Positions 7,761 through 16,696 of a stretch of 64,000 nucleotides of DNA are shown piece after piece. The stretch covers positions 310,001 through 374,000 of the forward strand of contig NZ_ATVL01000008.1 of the NCBI RefSeq assembly GCF_000420705.1. The letters are read 5' to 3'. Under the pieces are notes generated by a model that had not been told where the DNA came from, made no database searches, and saw only the letters and a list, made by a program, of their open reading frames with translations. The stretch's first letter is position 1, and each line of letters opens with the position of its first letter. A program made the translations under genes and the position numbers. The stretch comes from Hymenobacter norwichensis DSM 15439 (GTDB lineage Bacteria; Bacteroidota; Bacteroidia; Cytophagales; Hymenobacteraceae).

Positions 7761-8510
7761 ATGACTAAACTGCTCGACGGAAAAGTGGCCCTCATTACGG
7801 GTGCCTCCAAAGGAATCGGCCGCGCCATTGCGGTGCATTTCGCCCAACTGGGCGCTCAGGTGGCTTTCACCTACCTCTCCAGCGTGGAGAAAGGCCAGCA
7901 GCTCGAAGAAGAGCTAGCCGCCCACGGCACCAAAGTGAAAGGCTACCGCTCCGACGCCTCGGTGTACGCGGAGGCCGAAAAGATGGTGGAAGACGTAGTA
8001 GCCGAGTTCGGTAAGCTCGACATTCTCGTCAACAATGCCGGCATCACGCAGGATGGCTTGCTGATGCGCATGAGCGAGCAGCAGTGGGACCAAGTGATGG
8101 CCGTGAACCTGAAATCGGTGTTCAACCTCACCAAAGCCGCTACTAAGCCTATGATGCGCGCCAAAGCTGGCAGCATCGTGAACATGACTTCGGTGGTTGG
8201 CATCAAAGGCAATGCCGGCCAGGCCAATTACGCCGCCTCGAAGTCGGGCATTATCGGCTTTACGAAGTCGGTGGCGCTGGAACTGGGCTCGCGCAATATC
8301 CGCTGCAACGCCATTGCGCCCGGCTTTATTGAAACTGAAATGACCGATGCCCTCGACCAGAAACAGGTGGACGAGTGGCGCAAAGCTATTCCGCTCAAGC
8401 GCGGCGGCTCGCCCGAAGACGTGGCTAAAGCCACCGCCTTCCTCGCCTCCGACAACAGCAGCTACATCACCGGCCAAGTGTTGCAGGTGGATGGCGGCAT
8501 GCTGACGTAG
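7761..8510 (+). CDS. fabG: 3-oxoacyl-ACP reductase
   Basis: NADPH-dependent short-chain dehydrogenase that reduces 3-oxoacyl-ACP in fatty-acid elongation. The 249-residue product has the cofactor motif TGASKGIGRAIA (residues 12-23), NNAG near 90, and the catalytic Ser-Tyr-Lys set in NMTSVVG and YAASKSG (about 140-160). The C-terminus ITGQVLQVDGGML is typical of FabG. It stands apart from other fab genes, with fabI 18 kb away, as is common in Bacteroidota. The start at 7761 is unambiguous. Confidence 0.93.
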   Translation: MTKLLDGKVALITGASKGIGRAIAVHFAQLGAQVAFTYLSSVEKGQQLEEELAAHGTKVKGYRSDASVYAEAEKMVEDVVAEFGKLDILVNNAGITQDGLLMRMSEQQWDQVMAVNLKSVFNLTKAATKPMMRAKAGSIVNMTSVVGIKGNAGQANYAASKSGIIGFTKSVALELGSRNIRCNAIAPGFIETEMTDALDQKQVDEWRKAIPLKRGGSPEDVAKATAFLASDNSSYITGQVLQVDGGMLT

Positions 8511-8528
8511 AACTTATCTACCGGAACT

Positions 8529-8625
8529 GTCATGCAGAGGCGCAGCCGAAGCATCTCGCGTGCTGACGTTGCAACAGTAATCCAGCATCAACATGCGAGA
8601 TGCTTCGGCTGCGCCTCTGCATGAC
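8529..8625. repeat. Inverted repeat, GTCATGC family (copy 1)
   Basis: 34-base arms (8529-8562 and 8592-8625) differ at one position. Ends are GTCATGCAGAGG, and the core contains CCGAAGCATCTCGC. It follows the fabG stop by 19 bases and would form a very long RNA hairpin on either strand. Confidence 0.85.
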
Positions 8626-8663
8626 GTTCTTGCTGCTTGTCGATTATTTTTTGAACAAGATAG

Positions 8664-8724
8664 AAACGTGTCGGGTTGTGTAGGCTTTCTTCAAAGGGTC
8701 CTGCTGACCCGACACGTTTTTTAT
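8664..8724 (+). terminator. Terminator-like hairpin in front of MFS gene
   Basis: AAACGTGTCGGGT (8664-8676) pairs perfectly with 8707-8719, followed by a T-run (GTTTTTTATT). It could end fabG transcription, but it lies only 35-40 bases before the MFS start codon with little room for another promoter. A TA-rich run ending in TTTG (8645-8653) lies just before it, so it may be an attenuator in the MFS leader. Confidence 0.6.
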
Positions 8725-8758
8725 TGCGCCTCTTCCTGAACGCGCAAACAAGCTTTCC

Positions 8759-9940
8759 ATGAAATCAAAACTAGCACTGGTTCCTCTCACGCTGGGCGGG
8801 TTCGGCATTGGCATGACCGAATTCGTCATGATGGGTATTCTGCCTGATATTGCCAAGGCTATGCATCTCACCATTCCGGCGGCCGGGCACTTCATTTCGG
8901 CGTATGCGCTGGGTGTAGTGGTAGGTGCGCCGCTGTTGGTGGCCTTCACGGTGAAGATGCCACCCAAGCGGATTCTGGCGTTGCTGATGGCCTTGTTTGC
9001 CATTGGCAACGGCTTGTCGGTGCTGGCTTCCAGCTACCACCTCATGCTCCTGACCCGATTTCTTTCGGGGCTGCCACACGGCGCGTTTTTTGGGGTAGGC
9101 GCGGTAGTGGCGGGGCGGCTAGCCGAGCCAGGCAAAGAGGCGCGGGCCATTTCTATGATGTTTGCGGGGCTAACGTTTGCCAACATCATTGGCGTACCGA
9201 TTGGCACGTATCTGGGCCACAACTACGGCTGGCAGATTCCCTTTGTGCTGATTGTAATAGTGGCTTCACTCACAGTGCTGAGTGTGTGGCGTTGGCTACC
9301 GGCGCTTCCCGCCAAAGAAACCAACTTGCGGCAGGAGTTTCAGGCCTTCACACACCTGGAACCCTGGATGATTATCGGCATCACGATTCTGGGCAACGGC
9401 GGCTTTTTTGCGTGGTTCAGCTATATCGTGCCGCTGTTCACGGAAGTGGCGGGCTTCAGCAACAATGCCGTTACGTTTCTGATGGTGCTGGCGGGTGTAG
9501 GCATGTCGTTGGGCAACCTGCTGGGCGGCTGGCTCACCGACCGAATGTCGCCGCTACGGGCTACCACTTGGCTGCTGCTGGCCATGACGGTTTCGCTGCT
9601 GCTTGTCCCGCTTGCGGCGCAGTATCAGGTGTCCACCATTCTCATCACCATGCTGACTGGGGCACTTGCCTTCTCTACAGCCGCTCCTATCCAAATGCTG
9701 ATGATCCGGTCGGCGAAAGGCTCGGAAATGCTGGCCTCTTCTCTAAGCCAATCGGGTTTTAATACCGGCAATGCCTTGGGCGCTTACCTGGGCGGCTTGC
9801 CTATTGCGGCGGGCTTGGGCTATACCTCGCCTGATTGGGTGGGCGCGGCCTTGGTGCTAGGCGGCATCCTGTTTTGCGTGGCTCTGGTTTTCCGGCGGCG
9901 CAAGCGAGCTGCTGCCCCGGCAGTTGCTTTGGCCGGATAA
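8759..9940 (+). CDS. MFS transporter, AraJ-like exporter (DHA1 group)
   Basis: 393-residue inner-membrane protein with about 12 hydrophobic helices. It opens with MKSKLALVPLTLGGFGIGMTEFVMMG, where GMTEF is typical of the AraJ/YdhP drug:proton antiporter branch. The loop between helices 2 and 3 has KMPPKRILALL, and the motif-C region contains GLTFANIIGVPIGTYLG. These proteins export sugars, nucleosides or drugs, and the substrate cannot be told from sequence. A strong bidirectional terminator follows. The leader may be attenuated by the hairpin ending about 35 bases upstream. Confidence 0.85.
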   Translation: MKSKLALVPLTLGGFGIGMTEFVMMGILPDIAKAMHLTIPAAGHFISAYALGVVVGAPLLVAFTVKMPPKRILALLMALFAIGNGLSVLASSYHLMLLTRFLSGLPHGAFFGVGAVVAGRLAEPGKEARAISMMFAGLTFANIIGVPIGTYLGHNYGWQIPFVLIVIVASLTVLSVWRWLPALPAKETNLRQEFQAFTHLEPWMIIGITILGNGGFFAWFSYIVPLFTEVAGFSNNAVTFLMVLAGVGMSLGNLLGGWLTDRMSPLRATTWLLLAMTVSLLLVPLAAQYQVSTILITMLTGALAFSTAAPIQMLMIRSAKGSEMLASSLSQSGFNTGNALGAYLGGLPIAAGLGYTSPDWVGAALVLGGILFCVALVFRRRKRAAAPAVALAG

Positions 9941-9964
9941 CTCTGTATTACGGCAGAAATAGCC

Positions 9965-10023
9965 AAAAAACACCCACGGCGTCGTTCCTTACATTGCTTG
10001 GAACGACGCCGCGGGTGTTTTTT
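9965..10023. terminator. Bidirectional terminator, 24-bp stem
   Basis: Arms 9965-9988 and 10000-10023 match at 23 of 24 positions, with A-run/T-run ends (AAAAAACACCC) on both sides. It separates the convergent MFS and GH144 genes. Confidence 0.9.
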
Positions 10024-10032
10024 CGTCAGCTG

Positions 10033-11397
10033 TTACTTCTTCAGTTGAGGACTCTCGAAGCCTAGTTTAGTGAGGCCGCGCTGCACGTCGGGGCTGCTCA
10101 TGAACAGCTTCCAAAGCAACCCGCTGCGGTGGTTTTCTATCATCACCACAATCGGGCCCTGGTCGATGGCAAGGTGCGACTTGGCGTACCAGTTATGCTG
10201 CTCGCTGAACCCGTCCACGAATCCGTACTCACTCCAGATATTGTCGCCGAGGTCGTTGTAGAAGTGCTTTAGCGCCGCCATCGACTCTTGGGGCGCGTAC
10301 GGCATAGCCGACAGCGCGGCGGTGGGCGAAATCACACCCAAATCTTCACTGGGTGAGTGCGCGGCGTAGCCTTTGTAGCTGTCGGAGGCGGTGAGGCCCC
10401 AGTTGTTGGGACCGTAGCCCTTGTACTTCTTGGGATTATCAACGCAGTAGGCGTAGTTGATGCGGGTGTGGGCCTGGTTTTGCTGCATGTAGTCGGCATA
10501 CTGGTCTTTGAGGCCGCGCGGGTCGAGGCCCATGAACGAGTAGTGCGAAAAGAACAGCGGCCCGCCGTAGTCGAAGCCCAGCGGCAGCTTGGTTTTGTAG
10601 AACTCCTTGCCGTTTTTGAAATAGTCGCCGGTGGCCCAACCCTGGTCGTACACCTTCTTGTCGATGGCGTATTTCGGCGACGACGCGGCCAGCACGTAGG
10701 TAATCAGGCACTCATTCCAGCCGTGAATCTGGTGGTTCATGCTCCAACCGTTGTTGGGGCTCCAGTGCCAATACAGCACGTTTTGGCCGCCTTGGGTGTG
10801 CCAGTTCCACTCCACATTCTCCCACATCCACAGAATGTGGTTGCGCACGTCCCGCTCGGTTTGGGTTTCCTGGGTGAAGTACTGGCGGGCACAAATCAGG
10901 CCTTCAAATAGAAACGAGGTTTCCACCAAATCCGCTCCATCGTCTTTCTGGCTGAACCGGATGGTCTTGCCCGTAGCCCCGTTCAACCAGTGCGGAAACA
11001 CCCCGTGAAACGAATCGGACTTCTCCAGAAACTTCACGATTTTAAGGATGCGCGTGGCGGCTTGTTCCCGCGTAATCCACTTACGGTCAGCCGCCACGAT
11101 AATGGCCATGATGCCGAAGCCCGTGCCGCCAGTCGTCACCACTTCGTTACCGTACTCATAGGCCACGTTGCTTCGCTCGCGCGCCATGCCGGATACCGGG
11201 TGCCCGAAGTCCCAGAAATAGCGGAACGTCTGGCGCTGCACTTGGTCGAGCAGTTGCTCATCGGAGAGGTTGCGGGGGCGTTGCTTGGCGTTGAACTTGA
11301 CGGTTGCAGCCGGTGCTTTTTTAACAGGCGCTTTCTGCTGTGCGAAAAGCAAGCTGGGCAGCAGGAGGCAGAGGAAAAGGAGGAGTTTTGCTTTCAT
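10033..11397 (-). CDS. GH144-type glucoamylase-family protein, probable beta-1,2-glucanase
   Basis: 454 residues with a signal peptide (MKAKLLLFLCLLLPSLLFAQ) and a basic, Ala/Lys-rich spacer, then the glycoamylase-like (alpha/alpha)6 domain: LLDQVQRQTFRYFWDFGHP, VTTGGTGFGIMAI, DGADLVETSFLFEGL, and WNECLITYVLAASSP. This family (PF10091) includes the GH144 endo-beta-1,2-glucanase of Chitinophaga pinensis, so a secreted or periplasmic enzyme on beta-1,2-glucans is the best guess; related members act on other glucans. It is the third gene of a susC-susD operon, separated from susD by a 146-base gap holding a palindrome. No glycoside phosphorylase or beta-glucosidase is in the operon. Confidence 0.85.
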   Translation of the reverse strand: MKAKLLLFLCLLLPSLLFAQQKAPVKKAPAATVKFNAKQRPRNLSDEQLLDQVQRQTFRYFWDFGHPVSGMARERSNVAYEYGNEVVTTGGTGFGIMAIIVAADRKWITREQAATRILKIVKFLEKSDSFHGVFPHWLNGATGKTIRFSQKDDGADLVETSFLFEGLICARQYFTQETQTERDVRNHILWMWENVEWNWHTQGGQNVLYWHWSPNNGWSMNHQIHGWNECLITYVLAASSPKYAIDKKVYDQGWATGDYFKNGKEFYKTKLPLGFDYGGPLFFSHYSFMGLDPRGLKDQYADYMQQNQAHTRINYAYCVDNPKKYKGYGPNNWGLTASDSYKGYAAHSPSEDLGVISPTAALSAMPYAPQESMAALKHFYNDLGDNIWSEYGFVDGFSEQHNWYAKSHLAIDQGPIVVMIENHRSGLLWKLFMSSPDVQRGLTKLGFESPQLKK

Positions 11398-11433
11398 ACA
11401 TTATTTTTTACCAACGGACAGTACGAGCTAAAA

Positions 11434-11529
11434 GAACGTCATGCTGAGCTTGCCGAAGCACCTCTACCGCTTCAATGAACTGCTCACACAAAGCGGTAGA
11501 GATGCTTCGGCAAGCTCAGCATGACGTTC
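11434..11529. repeat. Inverted repeat, GTCATGC family (copy 2)
   Basis: 39-base arms (11434-11472 and 11491-11529) differ at one position. Ends are GAACGTCATGCTGAGC and the core holds CCGAAGCAcCTCTACCGC. It lies between susD and the GH144 gene of the same operon. Confidence 0.88.
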
Positions 11530-11542
11530 CTCTGGCTATTGC

Positions 11543-13102
11543 CTAGTACCCTGGGTTCTGGGTGAGCTGGCCGCCGCTGAGGTCAATTTGGGGCTGCGGG
11601 ATGGGGAAGATTTCGTTTTTGTTCTTGGTGAACGTCTTGCCTTGCGCTGCGAAAATGGGCACGATGCGGCCAGGCTGCACGCTTTCTTGGCGCACCAAGT
11701 CAAAGAACCGGTCGTGTTCCAGAGCCAGCTCTACGCGGCGCTCCTGCCAGATTTGGGTGAGCGTGGGCGCCGTAATAGCCGCCAAGCCCGCGCGGGTACG
11801 CACCAGGTTCAGGTTGGTAGCCGCCGCGGTGGTGTTGCCAGTTTGCAAAGCCGCTTCGGCGTTGATGAGCAGCACTTCGGCGTAGCGCAGTACCCGGACG
11901 TTCTTGGGCAGGAAATCGTTGTTGCCGCAGTTGGCCTCGCGGGTGCGGCTGTGGTAGGCCTTGTAGCTGTAGCGCAACCCTTCCACCGAATCCTTGCTTG
12001 GAATCCGGAAACCGTCCCAGAGCACGGTGCCAGTGGAACGTTGCCCGGCTGGCGCGGTAGGATTGATGAAGATGATGCTGCCGGCCCGGCGTACGTCGTT
12101 GGCTTCGTAGGCATTCGCCAGCGCCTGGGTGGGCGTGTTGAACCCGAAACCCAAGTCGGCCCAGCCGCCGCGGCCACCGGAGCGGGGGCCCTGGCTAACG
12201 GTGTACAACTCGATGGCCGAGTTGTTGCAAGCCGCATTGATACCAGTTTGCACCTCGAAGATGGACTCCGAGCTGTTGGCACCCACCGTCCGCCAGATGT
12301 CGGCGTAAGTGGGGTACAGCGCGTAGGCCCCCGAGCGGCCCTGAATTATTTCGTTGGTGAGGGCGTAGGCCTGCTGGTAGTTTTTCTGATACAGATACAC
12401 CTTGGCCAGCATGCCCTGCGCGGCGGCCTTGGTGGCGCGGCCGGTTTGGGTAGCGGCTTTCAGGGGCAAGTTATCCACCGCAAACTGCAAGTCGCTGACA
12501 ATGAATTGGTAGATTTCCTCTACACTAGCGCGGCGCTGAAACTCGGGGCTGTTGATTTCCGAGGCGGCCGGCACCCGGTCTAGCTTGGGCACCCCACCGA
12601 ACAGGCGCACCAAGTTGAAGTAGAAGTAGCCGCGCAGGAAGCGCACCTCCCCTATCAGCCGGTTTTTCTCGGCATCGGAAGCTGGACTCAGCGGAATCTT
12701 GTCGAGGGCTTGGTTGGCGCGGCCCACGGCCTGGAAATAGCCGTTCCAGCAGTTATTGATGTTGCTGTTGGTGGACGTGAGGGTGAAATTGTCCACGGCG
12801 GCGGCATCGGCGTAGTCGCTCGGGGTGCTGCCTTTGTCGGCGTCGTCGGAGGCAATGTCGGTGAGGATGACGAACTGCAAACCGTGCACATCGGGGCCGA
12901 AACCACCAAGGTACATCACGTTATACACGCCATCTACCAGCTTTTGGGCGGCGGCGGGGTCAGTCCGGATGGCGTCTTCACTGAGCTGGCCCTGCGGCGC
13001 AACGTCCAAAAAATCTTTACAGCCGCTAAAAAGGGCCAAAGTGCAAGCTAGCGCGGCCGTGCCAGCGCGGCGCGGGAAGGAAGTGGGTATTTGAAAAGAC
13101 AT
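11543..13102 (-). CDS. SusD/RagB-family glycan-binding lipoprotein
   Basis: 519 residues. A signal peptide ends in the lipobox LFSGC (Cys28), followed by the acidic KDFLD start typical of surface-exported Bacteroidota lipoproteins. The helical TPR-like SusD fold is indicated by EVRFLRGYFYFNLVRLFGGVP (about 155) and the C-terminal VELALEHDRFFDLVR block. The protein would act as the lid of the SusC channel, capturing oligosaccharides at the cell surface. It lies 9 bases after the susC stop, so the two are certainly co-transcribed. The ligand is unknown; the GH144 neighbour suggests a beta-glucan. Confidence 0.95.
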   Translation of the reverse strand: MSFQIPTSFPRRAGTAALACTLALFSGCKDFLDVAPQGQLSEDAIRTDPAAAQKLVDGVYNVMYLGGFGPDVHGLQFVILTDIASDDADKGSTPSDYADAAAVDNFTLTSTNSNINNCWNGYFQAVGRANQALDKIPLSPASDAEKNRLIGEVRFLRGYFYFNLVRLFGGVPKLDRVPAASEINSPEFQRRASVEEIYQFIVSDLQFAVDNLPLKAATQTGRATKAAAQGMLAKVYLYQKNYQQAYALTNEIIQGRSGAYALYPTYADIWRTVGANSSESIFEVQTGINAACNNSAIELYTVSQGPRSGGRGGWADLGFGFNTPTQALANAYEANDVRRAGSIIFINPTAPAGQRSTGTVLWDGFRIPSKDSVEGLRYSYKAYHSRTREANCGNNDFLPKNVRVLRYAEVLLINAEAALQTGNTTAAATNLNLVRTRAGLAAITAPTLTQIWQERRVELALEHDRFFDLVRQESVQPGRIVPIFAAQGKTFTKNKNEIFPIPQPQIDLSGGQLTQNPGY

Positions 13103-13111
13103 CGGCGTAGC

Positions 13112-16100
13112 TTATTTGAAATTGACGTTCAGCCCCAGCGTAATCGTGCGGGTGGTAGGATAGGCGCTGGTCGTAGACGTGGGGTTTTCGATGCCAGAAT
13201 CAAGCGGCCCGCCCGGTAGCTCCGGCGTGAAGCCGCTGTAGTTGGTGACCGTGAACAGGTTCTGGGCGGAGGCAAATACTCGTAGCGAAGTCATGCGCAG
13301 CCGCTCCAGCGCGGCGCCGGGTATTGTGTAGCCAATTACCACGTTAGTCAGGCGCAGGAAATCCCCTTTTTCCAGGAAATAGGTGGAGTTGGGCATGCTG
13401 CTCATCAGGGCCCGGGGGTTGGTGTTGGAGGGGTTGCTGGCGGTCCACCGGTCGTTAGCGAATTCAGCTTCCACGTTGTCGGTATTGGTGGTGCGCAGCT
13501 GCTTTTTGGCGTTGTAGACTTTGTTGCGCAGGTTGCCCGAAAACACGAACGAGAAGTCCACGTTGCGGAAATTCAGCCCGCCGTTGATGCCGTAGTACAC
13601 CGGCGGCTGATAGGAGCCGAAGTACGACCGGTCGCGCAAATCCACGGTGCCGTTGCCGTCGGTATCGGCGTATTTCAGGTCACCGACTTGGGGGTTGAAC
13701 GTGGACCGGGGGCCGCTGGCAATTTCATCGGCCGACTGGTACACGCCAATGGCATCGAGCAGGTAGAAGCTGCCGGCCGCCACGCCGTTGTCGGAGCGCG
13801 TGACGAGGTTGGTACCGCCAAACAGCGCTTGCCCGCCGTTCAGGTTGGCAATGCGGTTCTTGTTGAAAGTGGCATTCATCCCGAAGTTGTAGCTCCAATC
13901 CTGGCTTTCGCCGATGCTGGTGCGCCAGTTCAGGCCCGCTTCAATACCGCGGTTGGTGATGTCGGCGGCGTTGGTGATGAGTTGGTTGTTGGGGTCGCCG
14001 AGGATGCCGGGAATCGTAATCGGGATGAGGGCATCGGAAGTGCGCTTGTCGTAGTAGGTCACTTCGCCGGTCAGGCGGTTGTCCAGCAAGCCAAACTCCA
14101 CGGCCACATCGTACTCGGTGGTGGTTTCCCAGCGCACGTCGGCATCCTTGAGTTCAGTGATGGTGGCACCCAACACGGGCTGCCCGTTTATCACGTACGG
14201 AATGTTGGAATTGGCCGTGATGATATAGGTATCAGCCGGAATCTGGTCGTTGCCGAGTTGCCCGACGCTGGCCCGCAGCTTCAGGAAGTTCAGCACGGTG
14301 TTGTTCTGCAAAAAGGCCTCGTCAGACATCACCCAGCCCAAACCCACCGACGGAAAGAAGCCGTTGCGCCGGTCACGGTTGAACTTCGAGGTGGCATCGT
14401 GCCGCAGGTTGGTGGTGAACAGGTAGCGGTCCTTGAACGTGTAGTTGACGCGGCCGAGATAGGAAATTCGCCGGTCTTTGGAGGCCGCCGAGCCGTTGGC
14501 AGACGAGTTCGGGTCGCCGGAGCCGAGGTACCACTGGTTGGGGTCGGTGGGCACATCGCGCCGCAACCCCGAAAACTGGTCGTTTAGGCCCTCTTCCACC
14601 ACATTACCGACCAGCACCGTCAGGTTGTGGGCCTCGCCCAGCACCTTCTGGAAAGTGGCCGTATTTTCTAAAAGGTAGCGGTAGTTGTTGTTCTGCTCCA
14701 CCGACAACGAACTACGCTGGTTGCGCTGGTTGCCGCCCGCCGTCAGGAAGGTGTTCTGGTCGTTGAGGTACTGGTAATCATACACGCGGCGGTTGTTGTA
14801 GTTCAAATCCACGTTGATGGCCGAGCGCAACGTCAGGCCACTCACGGGCTTCACATCAATGCCCACGTTGCCCTGCAAGCGGTTTTCGCGGGAGCGGTTG
14901 TTGTTCTTCTCGATGTTGAGCACCGGGTTGCCCACGTTGCCGAACGCCGATATGTTGCCGTACAGCCCGCCTTCCTTGGCCACGATAATGGGCGCGGCGC
15001 GGTAGGCGTTGCCGTAGGCCGTGCCCAGGTTCACGTCGCGCGTATCGGCGTGGCTGAACGAGGCCTGCGAGCTAATGGTGATTTTCTCCGATAAGTCGAA
15101 GGCCGTGTTGGAGCGCACCGTCAGGCGCTTAAACTTGTTGTTGATGACGATACCATCATCCTGCAACAGGTTGCCCGAGAAGTAGTAGCGTACACTCTCA
15201 CTGGCTCCCGACACCGCCAGATTGTGGTTCTGGAAGGTGCTGCGCCGCAGAATCTCGTCGTACCAGTCGGTGGAAGTGCTGCCGTAGTCGGGAATGGTCT
15301 GGGTGGGGGAAATGTCGCGCAGGTAGCTGGTGTACTGGCTGGAGTTGGCCATGTCTATGAGGTTGGCCGCCTGCTTGAAGCCACCGGTACCGCTATAGCT
15401 AAGGAGCGGTTTGCCCAGCTTCCCCTGCTTAGTGGTGATGATGATAACGCCGTTGGCCCCGCGCACCCCGTAAATAGCCGCCGCCGAAGCGTCTTTCAGC
15501 ACGTCGATGGTGGCAATGTCGGCGTTGCTTAGGTTCCGGATATCGGTGGTTTGCACCCCGTCCACCACGTAGAGGGGGTTGGCGCCGGCCAGCAGCGTAC
15601 CCGTGCCTCTAATCCGCACCACGGGTTGCGAGTTGGGGGTGCCGTCGTTGGTGATTTGTACGCCGGCAATCTTGCCCTGCAAGGCCTGGGTGGCGGTTTG
15701 CACCGGCTGATTGACGATTTCGGTGCCTTCCACCCGCGCTACGGCGCCAGTCAGGTCGCGCTTGCTCTGGGTGCCGTACCCGACAACTACCACTTCGCTC
15801 AGCGCCTTGCTATCAGGAGCCAGCGTGAGGTCAACGGTGGTGCGGCCGCCAATGGCTACTTCCTGCGCGGTATAGCCCACGTAGGAGAATACCAGCGTGC
15901 CGTCTTCGGGCGCCGTGATGGTGTAGCGGCCGTCGGGGTCGGTTTGGGCGCCGTTGGTAGTGCCTTTCACTACCACGTTCACGCCGGGCAAGCCCCCACC
16001 GGTTTCATCGAGCACCCGGCCCTTGATGGTGATGTCGGCTACGGCTGGATTAGCGGTAGGCCGCGCCGGAAAAGTGGCGGCACTAGCTACCTGGGGCGTG

Positions 16101-16201
16101 GCCAGGCTAAGTGTGCCCAGCAGCGCAACGCAGGGCAACGGAAACAGAGCGGCACGCCGGAGCAGCCCATTATGGGCTGGGTTTGGTAAGGGAGGGGTCA
16201 T
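13112..16201 (-). CDS. SusC/RagA-family TonB-dependent outer-membrane transporter
   Basis: 1029 residues. After a signal peptide comes a carboxypeptidase-regulatory-like beta-sandwich (about residues 55-130; ITIKGRVLDETGGGLPGVNVVVKG), then the SusC-type TonB box and plug (SEVVVVGYGTQSKRDLTGAV; about 135-250 with DVLKDASAAAIYGVRGANGVIIITT), then a large 22-strand barrel ending TLGLNVNFK with a terminal aromatic before Lys. It imports glycans in complex with the SusD partner, driven by TonB-ExbBD. No sensor (HTCS, sigma/anti-sigma, SusR) lies nearby, so control of this locus is not visible here. Confidence 0.96.
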   Translation of the reverse strand: MTPPLPNPAHNGLLRRAALFPLPCVALLGTLSLATPQVASAATFPARPTANPAVADITIKGRVLDETGGGLPGVNVVVKGTTNGAQTDPDGRYTITAPEDGTLVFSYVGYTAQEVAIGGRTTVDLTLAPDSKALSEVVVVGYGTQSKRDLTGAVARVEGTEIVNQPVQTATQALQGKIAGVQITNDGTPNSQPVVRIRGTGTLLAGANPLYVVDGVQTTDIRNLSNADIATIDVLKDASAAAIYGVRGANGVIIITTKQGKLGKPLLSYSGTGGFKQAANLIDMANSSQYTSYLRDISPTQTIPDYGSTSTDWYDEILRRSTFQNHNLAVSGASESVRYYFSGNLLQDDGIVINNKFKRLTVRSNTAFDLSEKITISSQASFSHADTRDVNLGTAYGNAYRAAPIIVAKEGGLYGNISAFGNVGNPVLNIEKNNNRSRENRLQGNVGIDVKPVSGLTLRSAINVDLNYNNRRVYDYQYLNDQNTFLTAGGNQRNQRSSLSVEQNNNYRYLLENTATFQKVLGEAHNLTVLVGNVVEEGLNDQFSGLRRDVPTDPNQWYLGSGDPNSSANGSAASKDRRISYLGRVNYTFKDRYLFTTNLRHDATSKFNRDRRNGFFPSVGLGWVMSDEAFLQNNTVLNFLKLRASVGQLGNDQIPADTYIITANSNIPYVINGQPVLGATITELKDADVRWETTTEYDVAVEFGLLDNRLTGEVTYYDKRTSDALIPITIPGILGDPNNQLITNAADITNRGIEAGLNWRTSIGESQDWSYNFGMNATFNKNRIANLNGGQALFGGTNLVTRSDNGVAAGSFYLLDAIGVYQSADEIASGPRSTFNPQVGDLKYADTDGNGTVDLRDRSYFGSYQPPVYYGINGGLNFRNVDFSFVFSGNLRNKVYNAKKQLRTTNTDNVEAEFANDRWTASNPSNTNPRALMSSMPNSTYFLEKGDFLRLTNVVIGYTIPGAALERLRMTSLRVFASAQNLFTVTNYSGFTPELPGGPLDSGIENPTSTTSAYPTTRTITLGLNVNFK

Positions 16202-16696
16202 ACGAATGCGGGAATTTGTTGGGGTTCTTGCCAGCAGGCAAGCAGGTTCAGAGAGCGGCAGGAAACGCCACCACTAGGCCTGTAGACCGAGTAGCAACGA
16301 CAGAGATGCAAGGCAAGTAGTGCTATTCACTCATAGGCAGGAAATCGTGGAGGAAATTCGGATACACCCGCTCATAACCCGGTTTTCTTAGCCAAAACGA
16401 GTATCGCTCTGTCTAGTCAGGTAGCCAAGCAGCAACCTCTCGAAATCGTTTGCACAGATATAGCCTGCTACGGTTCCGGCGCAAAAACGATGTCTGTAGC
16501 AACTTCTATTTCAAGTTGCCACCCAGCCTGCTGCCATTTGCAGGAAACTGGACAAGAAAATTATGCGTCCGGGCGTGCAAATATTCCTGTGGGAGCCACA
16601 TCCGATTGAGGAGAAAAGCAGCTTCCTGACGTAGCTTACCAGCTGAATCCGCACTGCATGGCATGCTGCATTGCTACTGCGGAAGCTGGTCGTGCT
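16202..16696. other. Divergent intergenic region upstream of susC
   Basis: About 495 bases without an ORF of note. It should contain the susC operon promoter, but I found only a 7-of-8 match to the -7 box (reverse complement CAAATATT near 16577). No palindromic operator, repeat or RNA element was recognised. Confidence 0.5.

Noticed and set aside
8644..9009. Minus-strand frame at the MFS start
   Set aside because: Shadow of the MFS gene; begins inside its coding sequence and has no hydrophobic pattern of its own.
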